Below are positions 1 through 5,737 of a stretch of 8,344 nucleotides of DNA, one piece after another. This stretch comes from Thermodesulfovibrionia bacterium (GTDB lineage Bacteria > Nitrospirota > Thermodesulfovibrionia > UBA6902): assembly GCA_947258735.1 (NCBI GenBank), contig CAMYJJ010000132.1, positions 1 through 8,344 of the forward strand, in the 5' to 3' direction. The notes under the pieces are model-generated. The model was not told the DNA's origin and did no database searches. It saw only the letters and a program-made list of their open reading frames with translations. The position numbers and the translations under genes were made by a program. The stretch's first letter is position 1. Each line of letters opens with the position of its first letter.

Positions 1-244
1 GGGAAACAGTGCCCTGAGATATTTCAAGCCCAAATCTGGCAGCCTGCTGCTCCATCTTCTGCGCAAGTTCGGCACCGGCAACCCCTTCTTCAAAACCCGG
101 ATAATTTTCTATCCATTCCGTGATCGCGACAGTACCGCCGGCCAATCCCTTTTCAATTACCACAGACTTTAATTTTGCCCGGGAAGTATAAAGCCCTGCT
201 GTCAGGCCAGCAGGGCCTCCGCCAATAATTATTACGTCATACAT
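1..244 (-). CDS. trxB: Thioredoxin reductase, N-terminal part (runs off the left edge)
   Basis: Flavoprotein that uses NADPH to reduce the disulfide of thioredoxin in the cytoplasm. Only about the first 81 codons are in the window. They begin [19 protein letters not shown], with the dinucleotide-binding glycines of the FAD Rossmann fold at residues 8-13, and continue to an ENYPGF motif at residues 46-51, which is typical of bacterial TrxB. The redox-active CxxC and the NADPH domain would lie to the left of the window. The ATG at 244-242 starts 10 bases after the trxA stop on the same strand, so the two are almost certainly co-transcribed and work as a pair. No strong Shine-Dalgarno sequence is seen, so translational coupling to trxA is plausible (inference). 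Other members of the flavin disulfide reductase group are possible, but the neighbouring trxA makes TrxB the best call. Confidence 0.93.
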   Translation of the reverse strand, partial: MYDVIIIGGGPAGLTAGLYTSRAKLKSVVIEKGLAGGTVAITEWIENYPGFEEGVAGAELAQKMEQQAARFGLEISQGTVS

Positions 245-254
245 GCTATCAAAA

Positions 255-584
255 TTATCCCAGAAAGGAATCGATTTTGGATTTTAACTGGGCCTTGGGA
301 ACAGCTCCGACTACCTGGTCTTTTACCTCCCCGCCCTTAAAAAACATCAGGGTAGGAATGCCCCTGATTCCATACTTGCTTGCAAGGTCAGGATTTTCGT
401 CAGTATTGACCTTGGCAAACACAACCTTGCCATCGTATTCTTTCGCAAGCTCTTCAACGACAGGAGCTACTATCTTGCATGGGCCGCACCAGGTTGCCCA
501 GAAATCAACCATAACCAGATTTTCGGACTGCATGACCACCTGGTCAAAAGTCTCACCTGTAACACTTGTAACTGCATCTGACAT
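255..584 (-). CDS. trxA: Thioredoxin
   Basis: Small cytoplasmic disulfide reductase that passes electrons from thioredoxin reductase to target proteins. The 109-residue length is normal for bacterial thioredoxin 1. The active site WCGPC gives redox cysteines C33 and C36. The buried Asp is D27, in the VDFWA strand, and the cis-proline is P77 in GIPTLMFF. The ATG at 584 is preceded about 7 bases upstream by a strong Shine-Dalgarno AGGAGGT, which fixes the start. It is the first gene of a trxA-trxB pair and has a near-consensus promoter at 623-652. Nothing in the sequence looks degenerate. Confidence 0.97.
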   Translation of the reverse strand: MSDAVTSVTGETFDQVVMQSENLVMVDFWATWCGPCKIVAPVVEELAKEYDGKVVFAKVNTDENPDLASKYGIRGIPTLMFFKGGEVKDQVVGAVPKAQLKSKIDSFLG

Positions 585-590
585 ATGAAA

Positions 591-598
591 GACCTCCT
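591..598 (-). promoter_or_regulatory. Strong ribosome binding site of trxA
   Basis: The minus strand reads AGGAGGTC here, a near-perfect anti-Shine-Dalgarno match about 7 bases before the trxA ATG. It predicts efficient translation and supports the chosen start. Confidence 0.8.
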
Positions 599-622
599 AT
601 ATAAAAGTTATAATGAACATTA

Positions 623-652
623 ATTATATTGACTATTTATACTCTTTGTCAA
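623..652 (-). promoter_or_regulatory. Sigma70-type promoter of trxA-trxB
   Basis: The minus strand has a perfect -35 TTGACA (652-647) and a perfect -10 TATAAT (628-623) with an 18-base spacer. Transcription would start near 616, leaving a leader of about 30 bases before trxA. Both hexamers are consensus, so high basal expression is likely. Confidence 0.85.
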
Positions 653-701
653 TTTGCTGCTATCGTGTAATACTATCAATATTCCCATACGATTTCATCC
701 T

Positions 702-742
702 GCATTCCGGGCCGCTTGTCATGAGGAATGCCCCTATTTTTT
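702..742. repeat. Inverted repeat followed by a T-run in the leader of the 814 gene
   Basis: GCATTCC (702-708) and GGAATGC (725-731) form a perfect 7-bp inverted repeat with a 16-base loop. CCCTATTTTTT follows on the plus strand. This resembles a weak intrinsic terminator or attenuator upstream of the plus-strand gene at 814. It could equally be a remnant of the GTCATTCC-type repeats found elsewhere in the window. The C-rich gap before the T-run weakens the terminator reading. Confidence 0.35.
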
Positions 743-767
743 AGATCGGGATAAAATAAATAATCTA

Positions 768-776
768 TGTTACAAT
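768..776 (+). promoter_or_regulatory. Possible extended -10 promoter for the 814 gene
   Basis: The plus strand reads TGTTACAAT, an extended -10 (TGn followed by TACAAT), about 38 bases before the GTG start at 814. There is no convincing -35 at the expected distance (GGGATA), so the call is tentative. Confidence 0.35.
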
Positions 777-813
777 CTGTTCTTCATTTCGATTACAGAA
801 ACAGGAGAAAACA

Positions 814-1194
814 GTGGGAGAGATAAAAAGCCGTGAACAGGAGCCCCTCCCGGGTATAACCTATTCAGAGATTCATATTCCGGATGACAGTGATCTTGGA
901 ACCGGCACATTTGTAACAGTTCTTGAAAAAGGGGCCTTTGGTAAGAAAAACCCTATCATTAGTTCTATTATGAAAGAGCCGGAGTTTGTACTCATTTTAA
1001 GCATGAATGCCGCAATAGAATCGGCAACAGCGATGATCGGTAAATCACAGAACACCCCTCCTCTTGACCGCAAGGTCTTTACATTCCCTGATGATGTCAA
1101 CACCGGGGAAGTCCTTACTTTTAAAGTCAGGTTTGATACCTGGGATGTGATAGGAATAGAGTTAAACGGAAACGGGTTGGCACTGGCCGGCTAG
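814..1194 (+). CDS. Conserved-looking hypothetical protein, 126 aa
   Basis: I do not recognise this protein. It is 126 residues, soluble, with no signal peptide, no membrane segment and no cysteine. It is acidic and rich in glycine and beta-type stretches (GTGTFVTVLEKGAFG near residues 29-43, VLTFKVRFDTWDVIGIELNGNG near the C-terminus), with an alanine-rich, probably helical middle (SMNAAIESATAMIG, about 63-76). An alpha/beta fold is a guess from this pattern. The start is GTG at 814, backed by AGGAGA 5-6 bases upstream. The ORF is clean and has a good ribosome binding site, so it is probably real. It is divergent from trxA and convergent with the receiver-PAS gene. The context does not assign a function. 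Confidence 0.7.
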   Translation: MGEIKSREQEPLPGITYSEIHIPDDSDLGTGTFVTVLEKGAFGKKNPIISSIMKEPEFVLILSMNAAIESATAMIGKSQNTPPLDRKVFTFPDDVNTGEVLTFKVRFDTWDVIGIELNGNGLALAG

Positions 1195-1197
1195 TAC

Positions 1198-1249
1198 GAG
1201 AGCACTCTCCGATACGTTAATCGGGCCGCAAACTGAAATGTTACGTATC
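1198..1249. terminator. Inverted repeats in the convergent gap, possible bidirectional terminator
   Basis: Between the two convergent genes there is a near-palindrome GAGAGCACTCTC (1198-1209). There is also a 7-bp inverted repeat, GATACGT (1211-1217) with ACGTATC (1243-1249); the second arm overlaps the end of the receiver-PAS gene. The location suits a shared terminator, but neither strand has a proper U-tract, so the function is uncertain. Confidence 0.3.
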
Positions 1250-2122
1250 TGACTTGTCTTTTATCTGTCTCAGGTTATTGGCCAGTCTTGAGAGATTATT
1301 CTTCAGCCCGCTGAGGTTCCTGTCTATTCCGTCTGCCATATCAGTCAGGTTCCTTAGTTCGGCCTTTTTTGATGATACATTGAGATATGTCTCTTTAAGA
1401 TCAGAAATATCAGAGGCAAATACCATGGACATATTATCATCAACGGGTATCCAGGTAGCATTCCATAATCTTCCTGAAGCTTCAAACACAGACTCAAGCT
1501 CTTTTCCCTTTTCAAGCAGGTCAGGCGGATTACACCACTGACAGGCAGTCGCGGAATCACTCTGGTGTGAACTGCATTTTTTCCCGGTTACAATACCTGC
1601 TTTTTCCGCAGCCTCATTTGAGGTAATAATTTCATTCGTATGAGGATTAAACGTAATAGCAACATAAGGCATTCTATCCAGCATCATCTGGTTATAGTAT
1701 GTTTTCATCTGAAGGGTCACCTCTGCTGCTTCAACGTCTTTTTCCCAATCAAGTGATGCGAGAACAGACTTGACCTTAAGAGGCAGATCTTCTATAAACC
1801 CTTCATCTTTAATGATATAATCCTTGGCGCCCCTTTTCATCATGTCAACGGCTATATGCTGGTTACCCTTTCCTGTCACAAGTAAGAAAGGCACATCTTT
1901 CTTCTTTCTTGAGAGGGTCTGAATAACATCTTTGCCTGACATATCAGGCAGGCCGTAATCCAGAATTAACAGCGGGTCCTCAGTTTCAGCAACCCTTTCA
2001 ATGGCATCAGAACCGCTCAGGGCTCCTGTAGTAATAAAGCCTTCACGCTGCAATATTCTTTGCATAAGATGATTCAAGCTTTCATCATCTTCAGTTACAA
2101 TAATATTAGGAATATTACTCAT
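1241..2122 (-). CDS. Response regulator: receiver domain plus PAS-like domain with a cysteine cluster, no output domain
   Basis: A 293-residue cytoplasmic signalling protein. Residues 1-122 form a CheY-like receiver: acidic pocket E11-D12-D13, phospho-acceptor D55 in LILDYGLPDMSG, switch threonine T83 and invariant lysine K105. A linking helix (about 123-147) leads to a PAS-like domain (about 148-240; DRMPYVAITFNPHTNEIITSN at its start). This contains C183, C194 and C197 (CX10CX2C). Residues 240-290 look like an amphipathic coiled coil. No DNA-binding, GGDEF, EAL, HD-GYP or histidine-kinase catalytic domain is present, so the protein probably acts through protein-protein contact or as an intermediate in a phosphorelay (inference). 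The ATG at 2122 has a purine-rich GAGAGGA upstream. The gene has its own promoter, and no partner kinase is in the window. Confidence 0.9.
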   Translation of the reverse strand: MSNIPNIIVTEDDESLNHLMQRILQREGFITTGALSGSDAIERVAETEDPLLILDYGLPDMSGKDVIQTLSRKKKDVPFLLVTGKGNQHIAVDMMKRGAKDYIIKDEGFIEDLPLKVKSVLASLDWEKDVEAAEVTLQMKTYYNQMMLDRMPYVAITFNPHTNEIITSNEAAEKAGIVTGKKCSSHQSDSATACQWCNPPDLLEKGKELESVFEASGRLWNATWIPVDDNMSMVFASDISDLKETYLNVSSKKAELRNLTDMADGIDRNLSGLKNNLSRLANNLRQIKDKSDT

Positions 2123-2170
2123 GCGATTTTCCTCTCTCTATTTATGTAATAATAATTACAACCAATATGT

Positions 2171-2199
2171 TATATAATATAGCAGAGTATGTTTGTCAA
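2171..2199 (-). promoter_or_regulatory. Sigma70-type promoter of the receiver-PAS gene
   Basis: The minus strand has a perfect -35 TTGACA (2199-2194), a 17-base spacer and -10 TATATA (2176-2171), within an AT-rich gap. It lies between the thiC stop and the receiver-PAS start. This gene can therefore be expressed independently of the thiamine operon, although no clear terminator after thiC was found to exclude read-through. Confidence 0.7.
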
Positions 2200-2220
2200 T
2201 TACAATAATTAGTTTGCCTT

Positions 2221-3519
2221 TTATTTCTTCCTTAACGCCTCTTCAACCGTTTTTATCGCACAGAATTCACCGCACATGCTGCAGACCTGTGATTCTGTGG
2301 GCGGGACCTCTGCCCGGTAACTCCTTACTTTTTCAGGATTAAATGACAATTCGATCTGACCGTTCCAGTCAAGGGCCTTTCTGCGTCTGGCCATTTCATT
2401 ATCAATATCAATGGCCCCTTTTACGCCCTTTGCAATATCTGCAGCATGAGCTGCAAGTTTCGAGGCAATAACTCCCTCTTTCACATCCTCTATACTGGGC
2501 AGCCTTATATGCTCCGCAGGGGTTACATAACAGAGAAAATCAGCGCCTGCTGCGCCGCCTATTGCACCGCCAATGGCAGCGGAAATATGGTCGTATCCCA
2601 TGCCTATATCGGTCACTAATGGTCCAAGCACATAAAACGGAGCGCCTTTGCAGATCTCTTTCTGCATCTTCATATTTAATTCAACCTGGTTTAACGGTAC
2701 ATGACCGGGACCCTCGATGATGACCTGCACCCCCTGTTTTACCGCTCTGTCGCGAAGCTCGCCCAGCGTAAGCAGCTCATCTATCTGGGTCCTGTCTGTG
2801 GCATCGCTAAGGCATCCCGGACGGGCCCCGTCACCGAGGCTCAAGGTAAGGTCATGCTTTCTGGACAGTTCAATCAGTCTGTCATAATTCTCATAGAGAG
2901 GGTTCTCTCTGTCATTGTAAATCATCCATTCAACAAGAAAGGCCCCTCCCCGACTGACAATATCAAGGATCCTGCCGTCTTCCCGTAATGTCTCTATTGT
3001 TTTACGGGTCAAACCGCAATGGACAGTCACAAAATCGACACCCTCTTCTGCATGATGTTCAATTGCATCAAAGAGGTCATCAACACTCATCTTTGCAATC
3101 GATCCCTTATCCTCTGCTGCCTTTGCAACCGCTTCATATATGGGAACCGTCCCTACGGAAACCGTTGATTTTCTCATCAGCAGCTTCCTTATGTCCTTTA
3201 TCGGACCTCCTGTTGAAAGGTCCATAACGGCATCAGCTCCGTACCTTATAAGGACGTCCAGTTTTTCCATCTCTTCATCAAGAGATATCCTGTCCCTTGA
3301 TGTTCCTATGTTTGCATTGACCTTTGTCCTGAGACCTTTTCCTATACCTAACGGTTTAATGTCATGCAAAACATTTCTTGATATAACAGTCACCCCTTCT
3401 GCGATATCCTGCGACAACTGTTCAGCAGACATCCTTTCATCAAGGGCAACCTCCTTCACTTCATCAGTGATGACGCCCTCTCTGGCTAATTCAATCCTTG
3501 TTTTGTTTATAGCGGCCAT
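2221..3519 (-). CDS. thiC: Phosphomethylpyrimidine synthase (HMP-P synthase)
   Basis: Radical SAM enzyme that rearranges aminoimidazole ribotide (AIR) into hydroxymethylpyrimidine phosphate, the pyrimidine half of thiamine. The 432 residues match the short ThiC class, without the N-terminal extension of the E. coli type. Recognisable blocks are NANIGTSRDR near residues 29-38, DLSTGGPIKDIRK (about 100-112), VHCGLTR, RGGAF, SLGDGARPGC, EGPGHVPLN and GPLVTDIGMGYDHISAAIGGA. The [4Fe-4S] cysteines near the C-terminus are C413, C416 and C420, spaced CX2CX3C. The ATG at 3519 has AGGAG 7 bases upstream. It is the last gene of the thi operon, 152 bases after thiE, and that gap holds a palindromic repeat. 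It is presumably TPP-controlled through the upstream riboswitch if co-transcribed; a private promoter was not recognised. Confidence 0.97.
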   Translation of the reverse strand: MAAINKTRIELAREGVITDEVKEVALDERMSAEQLSQDIAEGVTVISRNVLHDIKPLGIGKGLRTKVNANIGTSRDRISLDEEMEKLDVLIRYGADAVMDLSTGGPIKDIRKLLMRKSTVSVGTVPIYEAVAKAAEDKGSIAKMSVDDLFDAIEHHAEEGVDFVTVHCGLTRKTIETLREDGRILDIVSRGGAFLVEWMIYNDRENPLYENYDRLIELSRKHDLTLSLGDGARPGCLSDATDRTQIDELLTLGELRDRAVKQGVQVIIEGPGHVPLNQVELNMKMQKEICKGAPFYVLGPLVTDIGMGYDHISAAIGGAIGGAAGADFLCYVTPAEHIRLPSIEDVKEGVIASKLAAHAADIAKGVKGAIDIDNEMARRRKALDWNGQIELSFNPEKVRSYRAEVPPTESQVCSMCGEFCAIKTVEEALRKK

Positions 3520-3567
3520 TATATGCTCCTGTTAAATTATTTAATTTGCAAATGATATCTATTGTTT

Positions 3568-3648
3568 GTCATTCCGGCTTGCCTGCCTGCCGGCAGGTCC
3601 GGAATCTATCACGTTTGATTACCGTCGTGTTTCACTTGCGTGAATGAC
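3568..3648. repeat. Palindromic repeat bounded by GTCATTC/GAATGAC (thiE-thiC gap)
   Basis: The element starts GTCATTC (3568-3574) and ends GAATGAC (3642-3648). Its left part is a strong hairpin: ATTCCGG (3571-3577) pairs with CCGGAAT (3599-3605) around a perfect 12-bp palindrome CCTGCCGGCAGG (3586-3597). A smaller stem, TTCAC/GTGAA, lies near the right end. It belongs to the same loose family as the elements at 5138-5340 and 5599-5694. No coding content. Confidence 0.75.
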
Positions 3649-3671
3649 ACGCTTTTGAGCATTGACTACAT

Positions 3672-4307
3672 TTATACACATAGTCTGATTAGTTCCTGTG
3701 ATTGTTGTTTGATATTATCTGAGGCCAGGATATCACGGATCATGGCAACTCCCTGTGCACCTGTGTTTCTGATAACGTTAATCCTGCTGCCATTGATTCC
3801 TCCTATGGCAAATACAGGAATCTTTATTTTTCTGATCACCTGTTTTAAGGCATCAATTCCAACGGGCTTCCCATACTTCAGTTTCGAAGGCGTGCTGTAA
3901 ACAGGTCCAAACGTTATAAAGTCAGCACCCCCTTTTTCAGCATCTCTGGCTTCCTTCATGGAATGGGTTGAAACGCCTATTAAAAGCTTCTTCTTCACGG
4001 ATTCCCTTACCATCGCCACAGGGATACTGCTCTGAGTCAGGTGAACACCATCAGCTCCAACAGCAAGCGCAATGTCAAACCGGTCATTAATAAACAACGT
4101 TGCCTTATGTTCTTTGGTCAGCCTTCTCATCTTGTATGCCAGCTGTAAAAGATCTCTCGTCCCCATATCTTTTTCTCTCAGCTGTACTGCCCTTATGCCA
4201 CCTTTTAAAGCTTTTTTAACTGCAGTGACGAGTGATGAGTGATCAGTGATGAGTTTTCTATCTGTTATAAGATACAATTTAAAATCAATAATCTGTTCAC
4301 CCATCAC
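3672..4307 (-). CDS. thiE: Thiamine phosphate synthase
   Basis: Couples HMP-PP with thiazole phosphate to give thiamine phosphate and pyrophosphate, in the cytoplasm. The 211 residues are the normal length for this TIM-barrel enzyme. Family motifs in order: LYLITDR (11-17), VQLREKD (41-47), FINDRFDIAL (72-81), GADGVHL (84-90), GVSTHS (111-116), GPVYSTPSK (134-142) and FAIGGI (166-171). The frame opens with GTG-ATG (4307-4302), so the start could be either codon. The conserved domain begins at about residue 8 (DFKLYLITDR). No good Shine-Dalgarno sequence is seen. The gene starts 26 bases after thiG. Both the region before the start and codons 19-29 are made of a GTGATGA-like simple repeat in opposite orientations. 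Confidence 0.95.
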   Translation of the reverse strand: MMGEQIIDFKLYLITDRKLITDHSSLVTAVKKALKGGIRAVQLREKDMGTRDLLQLAYKMRRLTKEHKATLFINDRFDIALAVGADGVHLTQSSIPVAMVRESVKKKLLIGVSTHSMKEARDAEKGGADFITFGPVYSTPSKLKYGKPVGIDALKQVIRKIKIPVFAIGGINGSRINVIRNTGAQGVAMIRDILASDNIKQQSQELIRLCV

Positions 4308-4329
4308 CTATTACTCATTACCCTTCACC
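4224..4329. repeat. Low-complexity inverted repeat of GTGATGA-type units around the thiE start
   Basis: On the plus strand 4224-4253 is a run of AGTGATGAGTGAT-like units. At 4295-4329 the complementary sense appears (ACCCATCACC, TTACTCATTACC). The two arms form an imperfect inverted repeat of about 106 bases that spans the thiE start. The left arm is translated within thiE as LITDHSSLVT. The right arm covers the ribosome-binding region and the first codons. Confidence 0.5.
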
Positions 4330-4333
4330 GCCT

Positions 4334-5104
4334 TTAAAGCATACCCTCAATCGGGCTGCTGGCAGTAGCATACAGCTTCCGTTCTATTCTGCCGGCCTTA
4401 TATGCAAGGCGTCCTGCTTTCACCGCATGGTTCATGGCAGTGGCCATGGCAATGGGGTCTTTTGCCCCTGCAATGGCGGTATTTAATAAAACAGCATCAC
4501 ATCCAAGCTCCATGGCAATTGCTACATCAGAGGCTGTGCCTACGCCCGCATCCACTACCACAGGCACCCTTGCCTGCTCCAGGATGATCTTGATGTTGTA
4601 GGGATTTCTGATTCCCAGTCCTGAACCGATTGGCGCTGCAAGGGGCATGACCGCAGCTGCGCCTGCATCTACAAGACGCTGCGCCATAATGGGATCATCA
4701 TTAATATACGGCAGGACGATGAACCCTTCTTTGGCCAGAATTTCAGTAGCCTGAAGGGTTGCACATGCATCAGGAAACAGCGTTTTTTCATCACCCAGCA
4801 CTTCAAGTTTTATAAGATCAGAAATGCCGGTCTCCCTGGCAAGCCGTGAATACCTGAGAGCATCTTCCATAGTGAAACAGCCTGCTGTATTAGGCAAGAT
4901 CTTGTATTTCCCGGGATCTATAAAATCAAGCAGGTTTTCCGACTTATTATCAAATATATTTGTCCTTCTGACAGCCACGGTAACAACATCAGCACCTGAA
5001 GCCTCAATTGCCATCTTTGTCTCTTCAAAATCTTTATACTTTCCTGTACCCACCCACAGTCTTGATTTAAATTCGATTCCTTTAATTATCAAATTGTCGT
5101 TCAT
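4334..5104 (-). CDS. thiG: Thiazole synthase
   Basis: TIM-barrel enzyme that builds the thiazole phosphate ring from 1-deoxy-D-xylulose 5-phosphate, dehydroglycine and the sulfur of ThiS thiocarboxylate. The 256 residues are the family length. Typical blocks: [14 protein letters not shown] (12-25), [12 protein letters not shown] (40-51), LPNTAGCFT (70-78), LIKLEVLGD (97-105), where K99 is the likely Schiff-base lysine, [61 protein letters not shown] and ASSPIEGML at the end. The ATG at 5104 has GAGGAG a few bases upstream. The gene sits between thiS and thiE, consistent with acting as the ThiS partner. The 256-base gap before it is filled by a nested repeat. Confidence 0.97.
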   Translation of the reverse strand: MNDNLIIKGIEFKSRLWVGTGKYKDFEETKMAIEASGADVVTVAVRRTNIFDNKSENLLDFIDPGKYKILPNTAGCFTMEDALRYSRLARETGISDLIKLEVLGDEKTLFPDACATLQATEILAKEGFIVLPYINDDPIMAQRLVDAGAAAVMPLAAPIGSGLGIRNPYNIKIILEQARVPVVVDAGVGTASDVAIAMELGCDAVLLNTAIAGAKDPIAMATAMNHAVKAGRLAYKAGRIERKLYATASSPIEGML

Positions 5105-5193
5105 CCCTGTCTCCTCAATAAATAAAATTCACTCGTTTCGTCATTCCACACTTGATGCGGAACCCAGCATTTAAACTCTGGATTCCCGCCTTC

Positions 5194-5322
5194 CAGACTG
5201 TGTCACAATTGTCATCCTGAACCTGTTTCAGGATCTCATGATCTGCAACATGCTAAAAAAACGAGATTCTGAAATGAATTCAGAATGACATTATGCACGT
5301 TTTATGTAATGTGACACAGTCT
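5194..5322. mobile_element. MITE-like insertion inside the outer repeat, with apparent CTTC target duplication
   Basis: A 129-base insert bounded by a perfect 13-bp inverted repeat: AGACTGTGTCACA (5195-5207) and TGTGACACAGTCT (5310-5322). It interrupts the loop of the CCCGCCTTCGCGGG hairpin. The bases CTTC flank it on both sides (5190-5193 and 5323-5326), as expected for a 4-bp target-site duplication. It has no coding capacity, so a transposase would have to act in trans. The parent family was not identified. Confidence 0.6.
5211..5289. repeat. Inner inverted repeat inside the MITE-like insert
   Basis: The arms 5211-5237 (starting GTCATCCTGAA) and 5263-5289 (ending TTCAGAATGAC) match as inverted repeats at about 21 of 27 positions around a 25-base centre. 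This is a third palindromic repeat, nested in the second. Confidence 0.6.
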
Positions 5323-5360
5323 CTTCGCGGGAATGACGAACATTCTATTTTTTGTAATTT

Positions 5361-5561
5361 TTAACCGCCTCCAACAAAATTAACAATCTCTACCTTATCT
5401 CCATCCTTTAAAACACGGGTAGAAAAATCACTTTTCTTAATGATGTCCAGGTTGACTTCAACAGCAACCCTGGCCGGTTCAATATCCAAATGACTGAGCA
5501 GGCCTCCAACAGTCAGGTCGTCCTGGATTTCAGTCTGTTCTCCGTTTAATGTTAGTGTCAT
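5361..5561 (-). CDS. thiS: Sulfur carrier protein ThiS
   Basis: Ubiquitin-like protein that carries sulfur as a C-terminal thiocarboxylate to ThiG for thiazole formation. From the ATG at 5561 it is 66 residues, the usual length. It begins MTLTLNGEQTEIQDDLTVGGLL and ends KVEIVNFVGGG, with the terminal Gly-Gly that ThiF adenylates and that receives the sulfur. Other family features are the VAVEVN strand in the middle and LKDGDKVEIV before the tail. An in-frame ATG at 5603 would add 14 residues (MTNIYVVNCKQSNK), but that codon lies inside a GTCATTCC-type repeat and the extension is outside the fold, so I prefer 5561. Neither start has a good Shine-Dalgarno sequence. It lies between the thiH-position gene and thiG. 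The activating enzyme ThiF is not in the window. Confidence 0.9.
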   Translation of the reverse strand: MTLTLNGEQTEIQDDLTVGGLLSHLDIEPARVAVEVNLDIIKKSDFSTRVLKDGDKVEIVNFVGGG

Positions 5562-5598
5562 CTTATTACTTTGCTTGCAGTTCACCACGTATATATTT

Positions 5599-5694
5599 GT
5601 CATTCCCGAAGTCTTTTATCGGGAATCCAGTTCATTCATATGTTGACCCGATTTTACGGGTATAAGTCTGGATACCCGCCTTCGCGGGTATGAC
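5599..5694. repeat. Palindromic repeat bounded by GTCATTCCCG/CGGGTATGAC (between the thiH-position gene and thiS)
   Basis: Contains three hairpins: ATTCCCGA/TCGGGAAT (5602-5609 and 5619-5626), ACCCG/CGGGT (about 5646-5661) and ATACCCGCCTTCGCGGGTAT (5671/5672-5691). The outer ends GTCATTCCCG (5599-5608) and CGGGTATGAC (5685-5694) are complementary except for one base. It is the intact relative of the outer element at 5138-5340. Confidence 0.75.
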
Positions 5695-5737
5695 GACAAC
5701 AGGCATTTCATCATTACTGCTGCAATTTCATTTAACC

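Larger units (their letters stand above)
5138..5340. repeat. Outer palindromic repeat of a nested set (thiS-thiG gap)
   Basis: TTCGTCATTCC (5138-5148) and GGAATGACGAA (5330-5340) form a perfect 11-bp terminal inverted repeat. Inside, GGATTCCCGCC (5180-5190) and CGCGGGAAT (5327-5335 region) are the halves of a hairpin found intact at 5671-5690 as CCCGCCTTCGCGGG. Here that hairpin is split by the insertion at 5194-5322. Non-coding. Confidence 0.75.

Noticed and set aside
654..836. Plus-strand 60-codon frame upstream of the 814 gene
   Set aside because: It overlaps the 814 start in another frame, runs through the hairpin and promoter region, has no ribosome binding site and shows no protein-like composition.
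2701..3535. Several plus-strand frames opposite thiC
   Set aside because: They are antisense shadows of a well-conserved enzyme gene and lack ribosome binding sites.
5361..5603. Longer 80-residue thiS from ATG 5603
   Set aside because: The extra 14 residues begin inside a repeat and lie outside the 66-residue ThiS fold; kept only as an alternative start.
3568..5694. Possible CRISPR array from recurring GTCATTCC motifs
   Set aside because: The copies are palindromic, irregularly spaced, separated by whole genes and have no regular spacers.
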